Source of the DNA: UBA6912 sp963792895
Lineage (GTDB): Bacteria > Actinomycetota > Acidimicrobiia > Spongiisociales > UBA5794
DNA: 64,000 nt
Assembly (NCBI GenBank): GCA_963792895.1
Contig: CAWBYA010000007.1
Coordinates: 124,001 to 188,000, forward strand
Reading direction: 5' to 3'
Part shown: positions 34,259 through 43,139 of the stretch, in pieces
Position numbering within the stretch: position 1 is the first letter of the stretch
How the letters are laid out: the number at the start of each line of letters is the position of its first letter
The notes under the pieces: generated by a model
What the model was told of the DNA's origin: nothing
Seen by the model: the letters and a program-made list of their open reading frames with translations, nothing else
Database searches by the model: none
Position numbers and translations under genes: made by a program

Positions 34259-34804
34259 TCAGGCTTTGGCAGCTTGAACCTCGATCTCGATATCTACGGT
34301 CTTGCCGACCAGCCAGCCCCCTGCTTCGAGGGCGGCATTCCACGTCAGGCCCCAGTCCTCGCGGTCGATCTTGGTCGATGCGCTGTACAGGGCTTTGTCG
34401 TTGCCCCATGGGTCTGTCACGAGGCCGAGGTAGGACATGTCGAGCGTGACCGGCCGGGAGACTCCCCGAATCGTGAGGTCACCGACGACCTCGTAGCCCT
34501 TGCCGGCGTCACGGACTGCGGTCGAGCGGAACTCGAGCGTCGGGTGGTTTGCGATATCGAGGAAGTCCGGTGAACGGAGATGTCCATCTCGGTCCTCAAC
34601 TCCTGTGTCGATCGAGCCGGCGTCGATCGTCACCGTCACGGAAGAGTCCTCAGGCGTCTCGCCGATCGCAATGGTGCCCGAGAAGGTCTTGAAGCTGCCG
34701 CGCACCTTGGCGGCAACGAGGTGGCGTGCGTTGAAGCCAACGACGGTATGGGAGGGATCGATGCTCCAGGTGCCGACCTCGGGGAGGGTGAGGGTACTGG
34801 TCAT
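34259..34804 (-). CDS. YceI family protein
   Basis: This 181-residue lipocalin-like barrel is expected to bind an isoprenoid or other lipid. It has the family start GTWSIDPSHTVVGFNARHL, then VRGSFKTFSGTI, SPDFLDIANHPTLEFRST and the end NAALEAGGWLVGKTVDIEIE. No signal peptide is present, so it is cytoplasmic. ATG 34804 is chosen: AAAGGA lies about 11 nt upstream, and the upstream extension would overlap the MarR promoter. It is divergent from the MarR gene, which probably regulates it. Confidence 0.92.
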   Translation of the reverse strand: MTSTLTLPEVGTWSIDPSHTVVGFNARHLVAAKVRGSFKTFSGTIAIGETPEDSSVTVTIDAGSIDTGVEDRDGHLRSPDFLDIANHPTLEFRSTAVRDAGKGYEVVGDLTIRGVSRPVTLDMSYLGLVTDPWGNDKALYSASTKIDREDWGLTWNAALEAGGWLVGKTVDIEIEVQAAKA

Positions 34805-34867
34805 GTGGGGGTGGTTCCTTTCGGGATGCAATATATGATCGCGCAAGTGAATAGTCGCACAAAGTAC

Positions 34868-34896
34868 CTGACATGTCAACTATTGTGCGGTAAGAT
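34868..34896 (+). promoter_or_regulatory. marR promoter with overlapping palindromic operator
   Basis: CTGACA (34868-34873) and TAAGAT (34891-34896) with a 17-nt spacer form a sigma-70-like promoter whose start would fall at the ATG at 34904, implying a leaderless transcript. TGACATGTCA (34869-34878), a perfect 10-bp palindrome, covers the -35 box and is a probable MarR site. An imperfect CGCACAA/TTGTGCG pair flanks it. Confidence 0.6.
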
Positions 34897-34903
34897 GTTC
34901 CCC

Positions 34904-35395
34904 ATGGAGTCAACAACGCGGACCGAGGCAAACGTGTCATTGATCGTCGGCGACGATCGCATCACTGCATTCGGTCTTCTCGTCGAGGCCCACAGGCGCT
35001 TGGAGCGAACCTTCGAGAAATCGCTCCGGGAGCACCACGGGATGTCGATCGTCACTTTCGAGGCGCTGCTGCGTCTCGCCCGATCCGACGATCACCACAT
35101 GTCTATGTCCGAGCTGGCCGACCAGATGGTGCTGACGTCGGGAGGTGTGACTCGCCTGGTCGACCGTCTCACCGAAGCCGGCTACGTTGCCCGCTTCCAG
35201 TGCCCGTCGGATCGCAGGGTGCAGTGGGCACAACTCACGGAGGAGGGTGTCCGGCTCTTGACGGCCGCCCTCCGCACGCACCTCGATGACCTCGACGAGC
35301 ACTTCTCGTCACACATCTCCGACAGCGAGCTGCCCGTCGTCACGGGGGTTCTCGACCGCTTGCGCAGCGAGTGCACGAGGACTGCGACTTCCTGA
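34904..35395 (+). CDS. MarR family transcriptional regulator
   Basis: This 163-residue winged-helix regulator has an N-terminal dimerisation helix (FGLLVEAHRRLERTFEKSLR), then GMSIVTFEALLRLARS. The DNA-binding core is MSMSELADQMVLTSGGVTRL followed by VDRLTEAGYVARFQCPSDRR, with the wing arginines typical of MarR. ATG 34904 is preferred over 34895 because a -10 element (34891-34896) overlaps the latter, making a leaderless start at 34904 likely. It is divergent from yceI and probably senses a lipophilic ligand. Confidence 0.9.
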   Translation: MESTTRTEANVSLIVGDDRITAFGLLVEAHRRLERTFEKSLREHHGMSIVTFEALLRLARSDDHHMSMSELADQMVLTSGGVTRLVDRLTEAGYVARFQCPSDRRVQWAQLTEEGVRLLTAALRTHLDDLDEHFSSHISDSELPVVTGVLDRLRSECTRTATS

Positions 35396-35479
35396 TCTCG
35401 CCGACGACGGGTCTGTTTCCACAGAGCCCGCATCCGGACGATCCGTTCCGGTACGCTCGTGATGGCACGGGAGGGACCG

Positions 35480-36457
35480 GTGACCGCAATCCTCGGGCTT
35501 GGCGGCTACGTGCCGCACCGCGTCATGACAAACGACGATTGGGCGCAGCTCGTCGACACCACGGACGAGTGGATCACCTCCCGGACGGGCATCAAGCGGC
35601 GTCGCTTCGCCGCAGATGACGAATCGACCCTGGATCTTGCGGCCGCTGCGTCGCAGCGGGCGCTCGCCGACGCGGCGCTCGAGCCGGCGGACATCGGCGA
35701 GATCATCGTGGCCACCGACACCCCTGAGGTGTACACGCCGGACACCGCCTCGCTGCTCCAGCACCGGCTGGGTTGCGGCAGTGTCCCCACATACGACCTC
35801 GGCGGCAGCGGCTGCGCCGGCTTCGTGCAGGCGCTCGACGTCGCAAGGGCGCGCATCCACCTGTCTCCCAAGAGGGTCCTCGTGGTGGGCGTAGAGTTGA
35901 TCTCGCGGCTCATCTCATGGAGCGACCGCGCAACGTGCGTACTCTTCGGCGACGGTGCGGGCGCGGTCGTGCTCGGCCATGAGGCGGGCAAGGCGCGGGT
36001 GCTCGAGGTCGTGGCGGGTACCGATGGCAGCCGGGCCGGCATCCTGACCCTTCCCGTCGGCGGAACCCGTCATCCGTTCTCGGCCGAGGCGGCAGCATCG
36101 GGTGCTCATCAACACCTTCTGATGAACGGCAACGAGGTCTTTCGCGAGGCAGTGCGCCGCATGACCTCGGCCGTGACGGAGGTCCTGGCCCGTATCGGCC
36201 GCAGCGTCTCGCAGGTCGCCCTCGTCGTGCCCCACCAGGCCAACAAACGGATCATCGATGCTGTGCAACGGGCGCTCGGCGTTGCGGACGAGCAGATCTA
36301 CGTGAACGTCGAGGAGTACGGCAACACGGGATCGGCCTCGGTTCCGTTCGCCCTGTGGGAGGCCCACGCTGGAGGACGCATCCGACCCGGTGATCTGGTC
36401 ATCCTCACCGCATTCGGCGCCGGGTTCCACTGGGCGGCCGCGGCGGTGCAATTCTGA
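35480..36457 (+). CDS. fabH: Beta-ketoacyl-ACP synthase III
   Basis: FabH condenses an acyl-CoA with malonyl-ACP to start fatty acid elongation. The 325-residue protein has the Cys-His-Asn triad: Cys112 in GGSGCAGFVQAL (the usual consensus has A-A-C-S-G-F, so the context is slightly atypical), His252 in VPHQANKRIID and Asn282 in YGNTGSAS. The GTG at 35480 is chosen because GGGAGGG lies 3-5 nt upstream and the family starts here. An ATG at 35462 is the alternative. Without an adjacent FAS operon it may be a specialised KAS III rather than the housekeeping enzyme. Confidence 0.88.
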   Translation: MTAILGLGGYVPHRVMTNDDWAQLVDTTDEWITSRTGIKRRRFAADDESTLDLAAAASQRALADAALEPADIGEIIVATDTPEVYTPDTASLLQHRLGCGSVPTYDLGGSGCAGFVQALDVARARIHLSPKRVLVVGVELISRLISWSDRATCVLFGDGAGAVVLGHEAGKARVLEVVAGTDGSRAGILTLPVGGTRHPFSAEAAASGAHQHLLMNGNEVFREAVRRMTSAVTEVLARIGRSVSQVALVVPHQANKRIIDAVQRALGVADEQIYVNVEEYGNTGSASVPFALWEAHAGGRIRPGDLVILTAFGAGFHWAAAAVQF

Positions 36458-37686
36458 GCGAGAGAACAGAATCCCGAGCCGCAGCGACGGATCTCCTGCG
36501 TCGTGCGTGCCATCGCGCCGGGTTCCTGGCGTCACCGTCGCTCGATCACTACGCCGCAGTGTGGAGCCGTGACGCTGCGGTCGCGTGCCTTGGCGCGACG
36601 GCAACGGGCGAGGCAGGCCTCGCCGCCGCATCTGCGGCGTCGCTGCGAACGATGGCGGCGCATGCGTCGCCGCTGGGCCGCGTCCCCGACGTGGTGTGGC
36701 CGGAGCGCCGCTATGCGGATTGGGGCGAGGCAGGTGCCACCGATGCCTCGGCCTGGATGGTGGTTGCGCTCGATCATCACGCTGCGGGCTGGGGCGACGA
36801 CGCTCTCCTCGACGAGTTGTGGCCCGCAGCCGAGCGAGCGCTCGTGTGGCTCGCGCATCAGGATGCCACGGGTTGGGGTGCCATCGACTCGCCCGCCGCC
36901 GGCGATTGGATGGACTCATCGCTCAACCGGTCGGGGAAGGTGCTCCACGTCAACGCGTTGTACGCATGGGCGCTGCAGGCAGGCGAGCGGATCGCGACCC
37001 GGCTCGGCGGACGGACGCCCGTCCCGGCGTCGCCCACCGTGGCAAGGATCGACGCGCTGTTCTGGCCGCAACCGGGTGCAGACCTCGGCGCTTTGGTCGA
37101 AGGAGCTCCCAACGGCTCGGTCTTTCCGCACGTACTGGCTGCCGAGGCGTACCGGCAGGCGGCGACTCCAAACCGGAGCCACTACTTGTCTTCGGTGTCG
37201 TATGGGCGCTTCACCGACGAGTGCGATGTTCTCGCCAATCTGCTTGCGGTGCTGGGGGGGATGGCGGGCGACCGGGCGGGGACCATCCTCGCCCAGCTCG
37301 ATGGCGCCGGCGTGACGGACCCTTACCCCTCCCGCACATGGCCGCGAACGTTCTCGCCCGGCGGCCCCGATCGGATGCTCGACCCCGTAGCGGACGCCGC
37401 CCAGGATCCGCAATGGCGGAACGCTCCGGGCCGGTACCACAACGGGGCCGTATGGCCCTTCATCGGCGGATTCCACGCTGCGGCGCTGGCCGTCGCAGGC
37501 CGCATGGAAGTCGCCAGCCGGATCCTCGATCGGGTTGCTGCGGCCAACCGACTCGGAGCAGGCTTCCCCGAGTGGATACAGGTCGAGGGCGGGCGCCCCG
37601 GCGGAGCCTCAGATCAGACGTGGAACGCCGGCGCCTATCTCTACGCAGATGCGCTGATCTCCGGCACCACGGGGTCGAGTGCATAG
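36454..37686 (+). CDS. (Alpha/alpha)6 glycoside hydrolase, amylo-alpha-1,6-glucosidase-like
   Basis: This six-hairpin glycosidase is probably cytoplasmic. Recognisable blocks are YAAVWSRDAA, GATDASAWMVVALDHHAAGW, AGDWMDSSLNRSGKVLHVNA and the C-terminal APGRYHNGAVWPFIGGFHAA. They match amylo-alpha-1,6-glucosidase/GH100-type enzymes. The first conventional start, GTG 36559, would cut into the conserved region. Family-like sequence (AATDLLRRACHRAGFLASPS) continues upstream to a CTG at 36454 that overlaps the fabH stop (CTGA). I therefore place the start there, tentatively. It converges on the next glycosidase with a 46-bp 3' overlap. Confidence 0.75.
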   Translation: MSERTESRAAATDLLRRACHRAGFLASPSLDHYAAVWSRDAAVACLGATATGEAGLAAASAASLRTMAAHASPLGRVPDVVWPERRYADWGEAGATDASAWMVVALDHHAAGWGDDALLDELWPAAERALVWLAHQDATGWGAIDSPAAGDWMDSSLNRSGKVLHVNALYAWALQAGERIATRLGGRTPVPASPTVARIDALFWPQPGADLGALVEGAPNGSVFPHVLAAEAYRQAATPNRSHYLSSVSYGRFTDECDVLANLLAVLGGMAGDRAGTILAQLDGAGVTDPYPSRTWPRTFSPGGPDRMLDPVADAAQDPQWRNAPGRYHNGAVWPFIGGFHAAALAVAGRMEVASRILDRVAAANRLGAGFPEWIQVEGGRPGGASDQTWNAGAYLYADALISGTTGSSA

Positions 37687-38834
37687 GCAGCCGCGAGAGC
37701 GGCCCACGTCTGCGGAGTTGCCCCGCAGGCCTCGCCGGTCTCGGCATCCCACAGCTCAGCAAAGCCAGACCGGAGCGTTCCGCCGATCCCCGTCTCGGCG
37801 AGATGGAGCGCAAGAGCAGCGCGACCCCACCGGTGTGCGGCCAGCCACATCAGGTAGGACATCTGCGGCCACGCCGCGCCCCGCCAGTAGCCGTTGCTGC
37901 GGTAGGTCGGATGGCTGCGCCACACGAACGCGGGTCCAAAAGGCGCGTCGAACTGCCGCGCAGCCCAGAGCTGGTCGAGGGCGGCCGCTGCACGAGCCGG
38001 TTGTTGTGTCACGAGCGCCGGGAGTACGCCGTCGAGGGTCGGGACGGCGCAGCTCGCGCCGCCGCCCACGATCGGCCGGTCGACCCACAACGATGTGCTG
38101 GCGTCCCACAGGTGGTGGTCGATCGCAGCGGCTATCTCCCGTCCCCTCTCACCGCTGCGCTGGTCGCCCGTCAGCGCTGCGTGCTCGCCATAGGCGTGGG
38201 AAACGAGCGCATTGAAGCCGGCCGGCGCCACGACGAACGATTTCGACCAGTTGGCGTCTCCGTGATTCGACCAGCTGGTTGCCGGCACCAGCTGGAGGTC
38301 GAACGCCGTCCACTCCGCCCTCGTCCACTCGGTCGTGCCGACCCAAGAATCCCAGCGGGGCGAGTCGTCACTACCCGCCTCCCAAGGGTGGACGATGAAG
38401 ATGAGCCCTTCGGGGCTTCGCCGGTGAACCCAGAGGTAGTCGAGCGCTCTTGCGATCGCGGTGCGCACACCCACGGGGATGGGCAGTCCGCGGGCGTCGA
38501 GATATCGAGCAGCGTGGGCGTAGATGGGCGGTTGGGTGAAAGAGGAGGCGTGGCCGAGTGGTCCCCGGAAGAGCTCTTCTCGCGCATACCGCATGTGGGG
38601 GACGAACCCGTTGACGAGTTGGGCGGCGAATACACCTTCGAGCTCGACGAGACCGCGCTCGTCGCCTGTGGCTGCCCAGGCGATCGAATGAAAGCACGAG
38701 TCCCAGAGCCACTGGTTCGGGTACACCATCCGGTTCGGGTAGCAGTAGCCGCGGTCGGCGTCCCACGCTGCCTCGAGGACCTCACGGCATCGCGCGGTGA
38801 GTGCAGCGGCGTCGCCGCGGGATGCCGGCTCCAC
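37641..38834 (-). CDS. GH63-like (alpha/alpha)6 glycosidase (mannosyl/glucosylglycerate hydrolase type)
   Basis: This 397-residue protein resembles GH63-related mannosylglycerate/glucosylglycerate hydrolases and trehalase-like proteins. It shows NQWLWDSCFHSIAWAATGD near residue 40, GFVPHMRY near 76, a central WNHG-like segment SWSNHGDANWSKSF near 192, YRSNGYWRGAAWPQMSYLMW near 310 and ELWDAETGEACGATPQTWAA near 360. The catalytic acids are likely present in the W-D-S and E-x-W regions. Glucosylglycerate is a compatible solute in many actinobacteria, but the substrate here is inferred only by family. Its 3' end overlaps the previous gene. Confidence 0.78.
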   Translation of the reverse strand: MEPASRGDAAALTARCREVLEAAWDADRGYCYPNRMVYPNQWLWDSCFHSIAWAATGDERGLVELEGVFAAQLVNGFVPHMRYAREELFRGPLGHASSFTQPPIYAHAARYLDARGLPIPVGVRTAIARALDYLWVHRRSPEGLIFIVHPWEAGSDDSPRWDSWVGTTEWTRAEWTAFDLQLVPATSWSNHGDANWSKSFVVAPAGFNALVSHAYGEHAALTGDQRSGERGREIAAAIDHHLWDASTSLWVDRPIVGGGASCAVPTLDGVLPALVTQQPARAAAALDQLWAARQFDAPFGPAFVWRSHPTYRSNGYWRGAAWPQMSYLMWLAAHRWGRAALALHLAETGIGGTLRSGFAELWDAETGEACGATPQTWAALAAAYALDPVVPEISASA

Positions 38835-38837
38835 GGC

Positions 38838-40529
38838 TCAGATCTCGAGGCGCTCGCCGGCCGGGACGGCCTCGCGGGCGATCCGTTTCGAGAAGTAGTA
38901 GATCCGCTTGAGGTTGGCGATCACGTCGATCTCCAGGCGGTAGGTGGCCACCCTGTCTGGGGCGGTGGCCATCAGCCGCTCGGCTTGGTGTGCAGCTGCG
39001 GCGCGCTCCAGGCTGTTGATCTCGCTCTTCATCTGGCTCACGCGCTTGGCGGCGCGTTCGTTGCGTTGCGTGAGGGCCAGCATGGCGAGATCGAGACCCT
39101 CCGAGACAGCTCCGTGGAACTCTGTGAGCACCTTGCGGGTCTCGTCGCTGACGGTGAGGGCCTGCTCGATGCGGCTGAGACCGAGCGCCACCAGGTTGGT
39201 CTCGACGATGTCGCCGATGGCCTCGAGGTCGTTGGTCGCCTCCATCAGTCCGAAGAGCTCCGCCGTGCTCGCTTCGTTGAGACGCTGCCTCGTGACGTCG
39301 CCGAGGTACTTCACGATGTGGCCGTGAAGCGCATCCACCTCGTCGTCCATTGCCTCGATGTCGGCGAGGGTCCACCGTGTGCCGTCGAGGATCTCAGGCA
39401 TCACAGCGGCGAGCATGGTTCGTACCCGGTCCGCCATGCGGAGCAGTTCGAGCCTGGCTCTGTCAATGGCAAGGGACGGCGTGGTCAAGAGCGCCCTGTC
39501 GAGATACTTGGCGCGGATGACACGCTCTTCTTCCTCCGGCCTGTCCTTCACGATGCGCTCGACCAGTGCCGCGAACTGGGGGACGAACCCTACGAAGATG
39601 AGTGCATTGACGATGTTGAACAGCGAATGGGCGTTGGCGATCTCGCGCGGTGTTCCGCCGCCGACCGAGCTCACGGCCGACGCCATGATGCCGATGAACG
39701 GTATCCAGATGACGACGCCGCCGACGTTGAAGAGTGTGTGTGCAACCGCGGCGCGCATGGCGTCGCGGGGCTTCCCGAGTGCTGCGAGGAGGGCCGTGAT
39801 CGACGTGCCGATGTTGGCTCCGAGGATGAGGGCAATGCCCGTCTCGAGGGTGATCAGACCTTGTTGGGCGAGCACGATGACGATGCCCGTCGTTGCGGAG
39901 GATGACTGGATGAGGCCGGTGAACGCGGCCCCGACGGCGATGCCGAACAGCGGGCTCTCCAGCCGGGTCATCGCATCGATGAAGGTCTCCGACGACCGCA
40001 GCGGTTCCATCGCCTCACCCATGAGGCTCATCCCGAAGAAGACGAGCCCGAGCCCCATGAGGGCTGTGCCCTGCGCTTGCCGGTCTGGGCGTTTCGAGAA
40101 GAAGGTCATGCCGAAGCCGACCGCGACGCCGAGGAGGGCGTACGTCGTCACGTTGAAGGCGATGATCTGCGCCGTGATCGTCGTGCCGATGTTGGCGCCG
40201 ATGATGACGCCGATCGACTGGGTGAAGGTCATGAGCCCGGACGAGATGAAGCCGACCACCAGCACCGTGGTCACCGACGATGACTGAATGACGGCCGTGA
40301 CGCCTGCGCCGGTGACCATGCCCATGAAGCGATTGGCGGTGAGCTTGCCGAGGATGTCCCGCATCCGATCGCCGGCGACGAGCTTCAGCGCTTCCGTCAT
40401 CCGCTCCATGCCGAGCAGGAAGATGGCGAGCCCACCGAAGAGCCCGATGAGCAGCAAGACGAGATCGACTTCGGCGACGTCGACCGTCTCGGCAGCCGTG
40501 GCGAGCGCGGTGTGCAACGTTGCGATCAC
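38838..40529 (-). CDS. Na/Pi cotransporter family protein with C-terminal PhoU-like domain
   Basis: This 563-residue membrane protein imports phosphate with sodium, or possibly another anion. Two inverted repeats each carry the substrate motif: VIQSSSVTTVLVVGF near residue 80 and LIQSSSATTGIVIVLA near 208, with GANIGTT and GANIGTS following. From about residue 345 the C-terminus is cytoplasmic and helical, resembling PhoU (AIGDIVETNLVALGLSRIEQ), as in many bacterial YjbB-type proteins. It lies immediately beside a separate PhoU gene and a second Na/Pi transporter on the same strand. Confidence 0.9.
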   Translation of the reverse strand: MIATLHTALATAAETVDVAEVDLVLLLIGLFGGLAIFLLGMERMTEALKLVAGDRMRDILGKLTANRFMGMVTGAGVTAVIQSSSVTTVLVVGFISSGLMTFTQSIGVIIGANIGTTITAQIIAFNVTTYALLGVAVGFGMTFFSKRPDRQAQGTALMGLGLVFFGMSLMGEAMEPLRSSETFIDAMTRLESPLFGIAVGAAFTGLIQSSSATTGIVIVLAQQGLITLETGIALILGANIGTSITALLAALGKPRDAMRAAVAHTLFNVGGVVIWIPFIGIMASAVSSVGGGTPREIANAHSLFNIVNALIFVGFVPQFAALVERIVKDRPEEEERVIRAKYLDRALLTTPSLAIDRARLELLRMADRVRTMLAAVMPEILDGTRWTLADIEAMDDEVDALHGHIVKYLGDVTRQRLNEASTAELFGLMEATNDLEAIGDIVETNLVALGLSRIEQALTVSDETRKVLTEFHGAVSEGLDLAMLALTQRNERAAKRVSQMKSEINSLERAAAAHQAERLMATAPDRVATYRLEIDVIANLKRIYYFSKRIAREAVPAGERLEI

Positions 40530-40584
40530 GGAGTCACACCGTCCCAGGTTCGTGGCGTGCGCGAAGGGAAGGAGGCGCGCGACC

Positions 40585-41268
40585 TCACGAGTCGAGCTCG
40601 CGGCGGTCGTCCTTGGCTTCGTCGTAGTAGTCGAGTTGATCCACGGGGAGCACGAGCGCCGTCATGAGGTTCATCACGTGCGCTGTGATGCGTTCCAGGT
40701 AGAAGTAGTAGAGGGCGCGGGTCACCGCCGGCTGAGCGGGTCCCTCCGATTGGGCGGCCGCCTTGATGTGTGCGTCGTACTCGTCGATGAACCCGTCCGC
40801 TTTGACAACCAGCTGTTGGGCGCGCTCCGTGTTGCGCTCTTCGAACACGGCGGCGGCCTCGTCGAGGAGGCTCCCGACCGCCTCGCAGTAGTGCTCGAGG
40901 TCCTCCCTGTCCTCGGCTTGCGAGAAGTCGGCACCCCATCGGGCGATGTCGTACAAGCTCTTCGCGTAGTCACCGACCCGCTCGACGTCCTTGACGACGC
41001 TCATGTAGGCCATGGAGAGTGCGAGGTCGGGCTTGCCCGTCACCGAAGCGTGCACGATGAGCGCCCTGCGCACCTCACGCTGGGCCTCGTTGATCCCTCG
41101 GTCGGTGCCCTTGACCGTTCGTTTGGTGTCCTTGGACGTACCGCCGCCAAACACGGCAGCCGTTGCGGCGTCGTAGACGGCGCGGCCGTCGCGCAACATC
41201 TGGACGAGGGTCTGTTCCACCTGCTCGATCGGCGATCCACGGCCACCTTTGAAGAAATCGAGCACCAT
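40585..41268 (-). CDS. PhoU-domain protein
   Basis: This 227-residue all-helical protein contains PhoU signature segments: MSVVKDVERVGDYAKSLYDI near residue 89 (the metal-binding E-R-x-G-D motif) and FYLERITAHVMNLMTALVLP near 190. PhoU proteins regulate phosphate uptake by contacting transporters and sensor kinases. It sits between two Na/Pi transporter genes, 15 nt downstream of one, so it probably modulates them. No phoB, phoR or pst genes are in the window. Confidence 0.87.
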   Translation of the reverse strand: MVLDFFKGGRGSPIEQVEQTLVQMLRDGRAVYDAATAAVFGGGTSKDTKRTVKGTDRGINEAQREVRRALIVHASVTGKPDLALSMAYMSVVKDVERVGDYAKSLYDIARWGADFSQAEDREDLEHYCEAVGSLLDEAAAVFEERNTERAQQLVVKADGFIDEYDAHIKAAAQSEGPAQPAVTRALYYFYLERITAHVMNLMTALVLPVDQLDYYDEAKDDRRELDS

Positions 41269-41283
41269 CTCAATCCTCCTCCT

Positions 41284-42432
41284 TCATAGCGCGACGATAA
41301 CCATCAGGGGCACCCCGATGAAGACAACCGCCAAATAGGCCAGCGCGAGGACCTTGCGGCGAATGGCGAGGTCCGCCAATGCCTCCGCCAGTCGAACCGG
41401 GAGATAGCGGATCTTCTCCCACGGGTACACCAGCAGGATGCCGGCGACATTGAACAACGTGTGCGTCAAGGCGATGGTCAGCCCGCCGATGGTTCCTGCC
41501 CCGAGGGCGGCCAGCAGCGCAGTGATGGTGGTGCCGACGTTGGCGCCGAGGGTGATCGGGTAGGCGTTGCGGACGGCGAGGATTCCAGAGGCCACGAGCG
41601 GGATCAGAATCGATGTCGTGATGCTCGACGACTGCACTGCAACCGTCACGATCGCCCCTACGAGGATGCCGATCAGGCCACTGCGGGCAAGCGCTGCGTT
41701 CAGGGAGCGTTCGATCCGGTTGGCGACCAGTACGCGCATGTTCTTGGTGATGAACGTCAGCGTGAGGAAGATCACCCCGATGGCGACCACGATGGCCACC
41801 ACGGCATGGGCCGTCTCCCCACCGGGGAGCACGCCGATCGCCGCCTCGAACTGATCTGCCAGCCACCCCACCGCACCTTTGATGGGGCTCTCGAAGCTGC
41901 CCCCCAGCTCGTCGCCTCCCGCGATGAACTTTGCGATTGCTTCGGCCGAGGTGGAGAGGAAGCCGGTGAGGAGCTCGAGCGGCAACAGCACAGCGACCGC
42001 GATGATGTTGAAGAAGTCGTGCATGGTGGCGGCTGTGAAGGCGCGGCGGAACTCCTCGGAACTCCGGAGGTAGGCCACGGAGACGATGGTGTTCGTCACG
42101 GTCGTGCCGATGTTGGCGCCCATGATCATGGGCACCGCACTCGGCACGTCGACAACTCCTGCAGCGACCAAGCCGACGATGGTCGAGGTCGTCACCGAAG
42201 ACGACTGCACCAGCACGGTTGCCAGCACGCCGACGGAGAGGCCGACGAGGGGGTTGGTGACGTTGGAGAACAGCGCATCGGTGAAGTCGCTGCCGAGACC
42301 CTTGATGCCGCCCTCGAGCAGCTTCACCCCACCGAGGAACAGGTAGAGCAATCCAAGCACGAGCGCGGTCCGTACCGGCGCAGGCATCGGGCGCCGCTTT
42401 GCGGCATTCTCGAACGGCTCCATGGGCTCCAA
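41284..42432 (-). CDS. Na/Pi cotransporter (NptA-like)
   Basis: This 382-residue sodium-phosphate symporter lacks a PhoU tail. Both inverted repeats carry QSSS: VLVQSSSVTTSTIVGLVAAG near residue 74 and VAVQSSSITTSILIPLVASG near 265, each followed by GANIGTT or GANVGTT. It has about eight helices and resembles SLC34/NptA. ATG 42432 or 42423 are both possible. It is followed after 15 nt by the PhoU gene. The three genes 38838-42432 form a same-strand phosphate-uptake set. Confidence 0.9.
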   Translation of the reverse strand: MEPMEPFENAAKRRPMPAPVRTALVLGLLYLFLGGVKLLEGGIKGLGSDFTDALFSNVTNPLVGLSVGVLATVLVQSSSVTTSTIVGLVAAGVVDVPSAVPMIMGANIGTTVTNTIVSVAYLRSSEEFRRAFTAATMHDFFNIIAVAVLLPLELLTGFLSTSAEAIAKFIAGGDELGGSFESPIKGAVGWLADQFEAAIGVLPGGETAHAVVAIVVAIGVIFLTLTFITKNMRVLVANRIERSLNAALARSGLIGILVGAIVTVAVQSSSITTSILIPLVASGILAVRNAYPITLGANVGTTITALLAALGAGTIGGLTIALTHTLFNVAGILLVYPWEKIRYLPVRLAEALADLAIRRKVLALAYLAVVFIGVPLMVIVAL

Positions 42433-42488
42433 CAGCCTCGGTTGTGGGCGGAGGATCGCAGGTTCGGTCGATGTCTGCGCAATTGGGT

Positions 42489-43139
42489 TCAGCCGAGGCC
42501 GTCGATGACCTCTCTGAAGCCGATGAGGCCCTGTCGCAGCGAATCGGCCAGGGTTGCCAGCTCGGTCCCGGCCACGTCCACGCGGATGGGAACGTCGAGC
42601 CGGACAGGTACTTCAGTCTGGATCGGGATCCGCTCACTGATGGGAAAGTCCAGGTCGAGGTCGATCGGGACCGTCAGCTTCACGGGCACGGTGACGTCCA
42701 CGGGGATGTCGATGCCGAAGGGTGCGGCGATGGTGATGGTGGTGTCGATGGTCTCGTCGATCGGCAGCGACGTCATCACGGGAACGGTGAACGTGCGATC
42801 GAACACGATCTCGGCGTCGATCGGGATGACCTCGTCGATGGCAACCTCGAACTCGAGGGTCGAGGTTCCGAATGCCTCCAATTCGGCGACTGCCTCATCG
42901 AGCGAGGCCCCAACGGTGGGAGCGAGCTCGGCCAACTGCGTCTGGAAGGCAGTTATCTGGCTGGCAAACAGGGCCGTGCCCGATTCCACCCTGTCGAGGT
43001 CGGCACGCAGCGTCGCCGTCTCGTCGTCCCGTGCAGCAACGCGCCCAAACAGCACGGTCACCATGACGATGAGCCCGACCACCACGACGGTGAAGACGCC
43101 TAGCACGGCCACGATGTTCCTGTTGAGGAAGTCCTTCAT
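42489..43139 (-). CDS. Membrane-anchored repeat protein, separate gene or C-terminal part of the MFS
   Basis: ATG 43139 is preceded by AAGGAGCACC, a good ribosome-binding site, so this 216-residue segment can be a gene by itself even though it lies in frame with the pump. It has one helix (about residues 9-32), a coiled coil (about 38-70), and a C-terminal region of repeated short strands of the type V-P-I-x-x-x-V/I-x. It ends with a helix (LATLADSLRQGLIGFREVID). I know of no family. Linked to an MFS/LprG pair, it could be a periplasmic partner. Confidence 0.6.
   Translation of the reverse strand: MKDFLNRNIVAVLGVFTVVVVGLIVMVTVLFGRVAARDDETATLRADLDRVESGTALFASQITAFQTQLAELAPTVGASLDEAVAELEAFGTSTLEFEVAIDEVIPIDAEIVFDRTFTVPVMTSLPIDETIDTTITIAAPFGIDIPVDVTVPVKLTVPIDLDLDFPISERIPIQTEVPVRLDVPIRVDVAGTELATLADSLRQGLIGFREVIDGLG

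Noticed and set aside
36585..39905. Open frame of over 1,100 codons on the + strand across fabH-downstream genes
   Set aside because: It runs antisense or out of frame to two clearly recognisable glycosidases and a transporter. Its arginine- and glycine-rich composition is typical of shadow frames in high-GC DNA.
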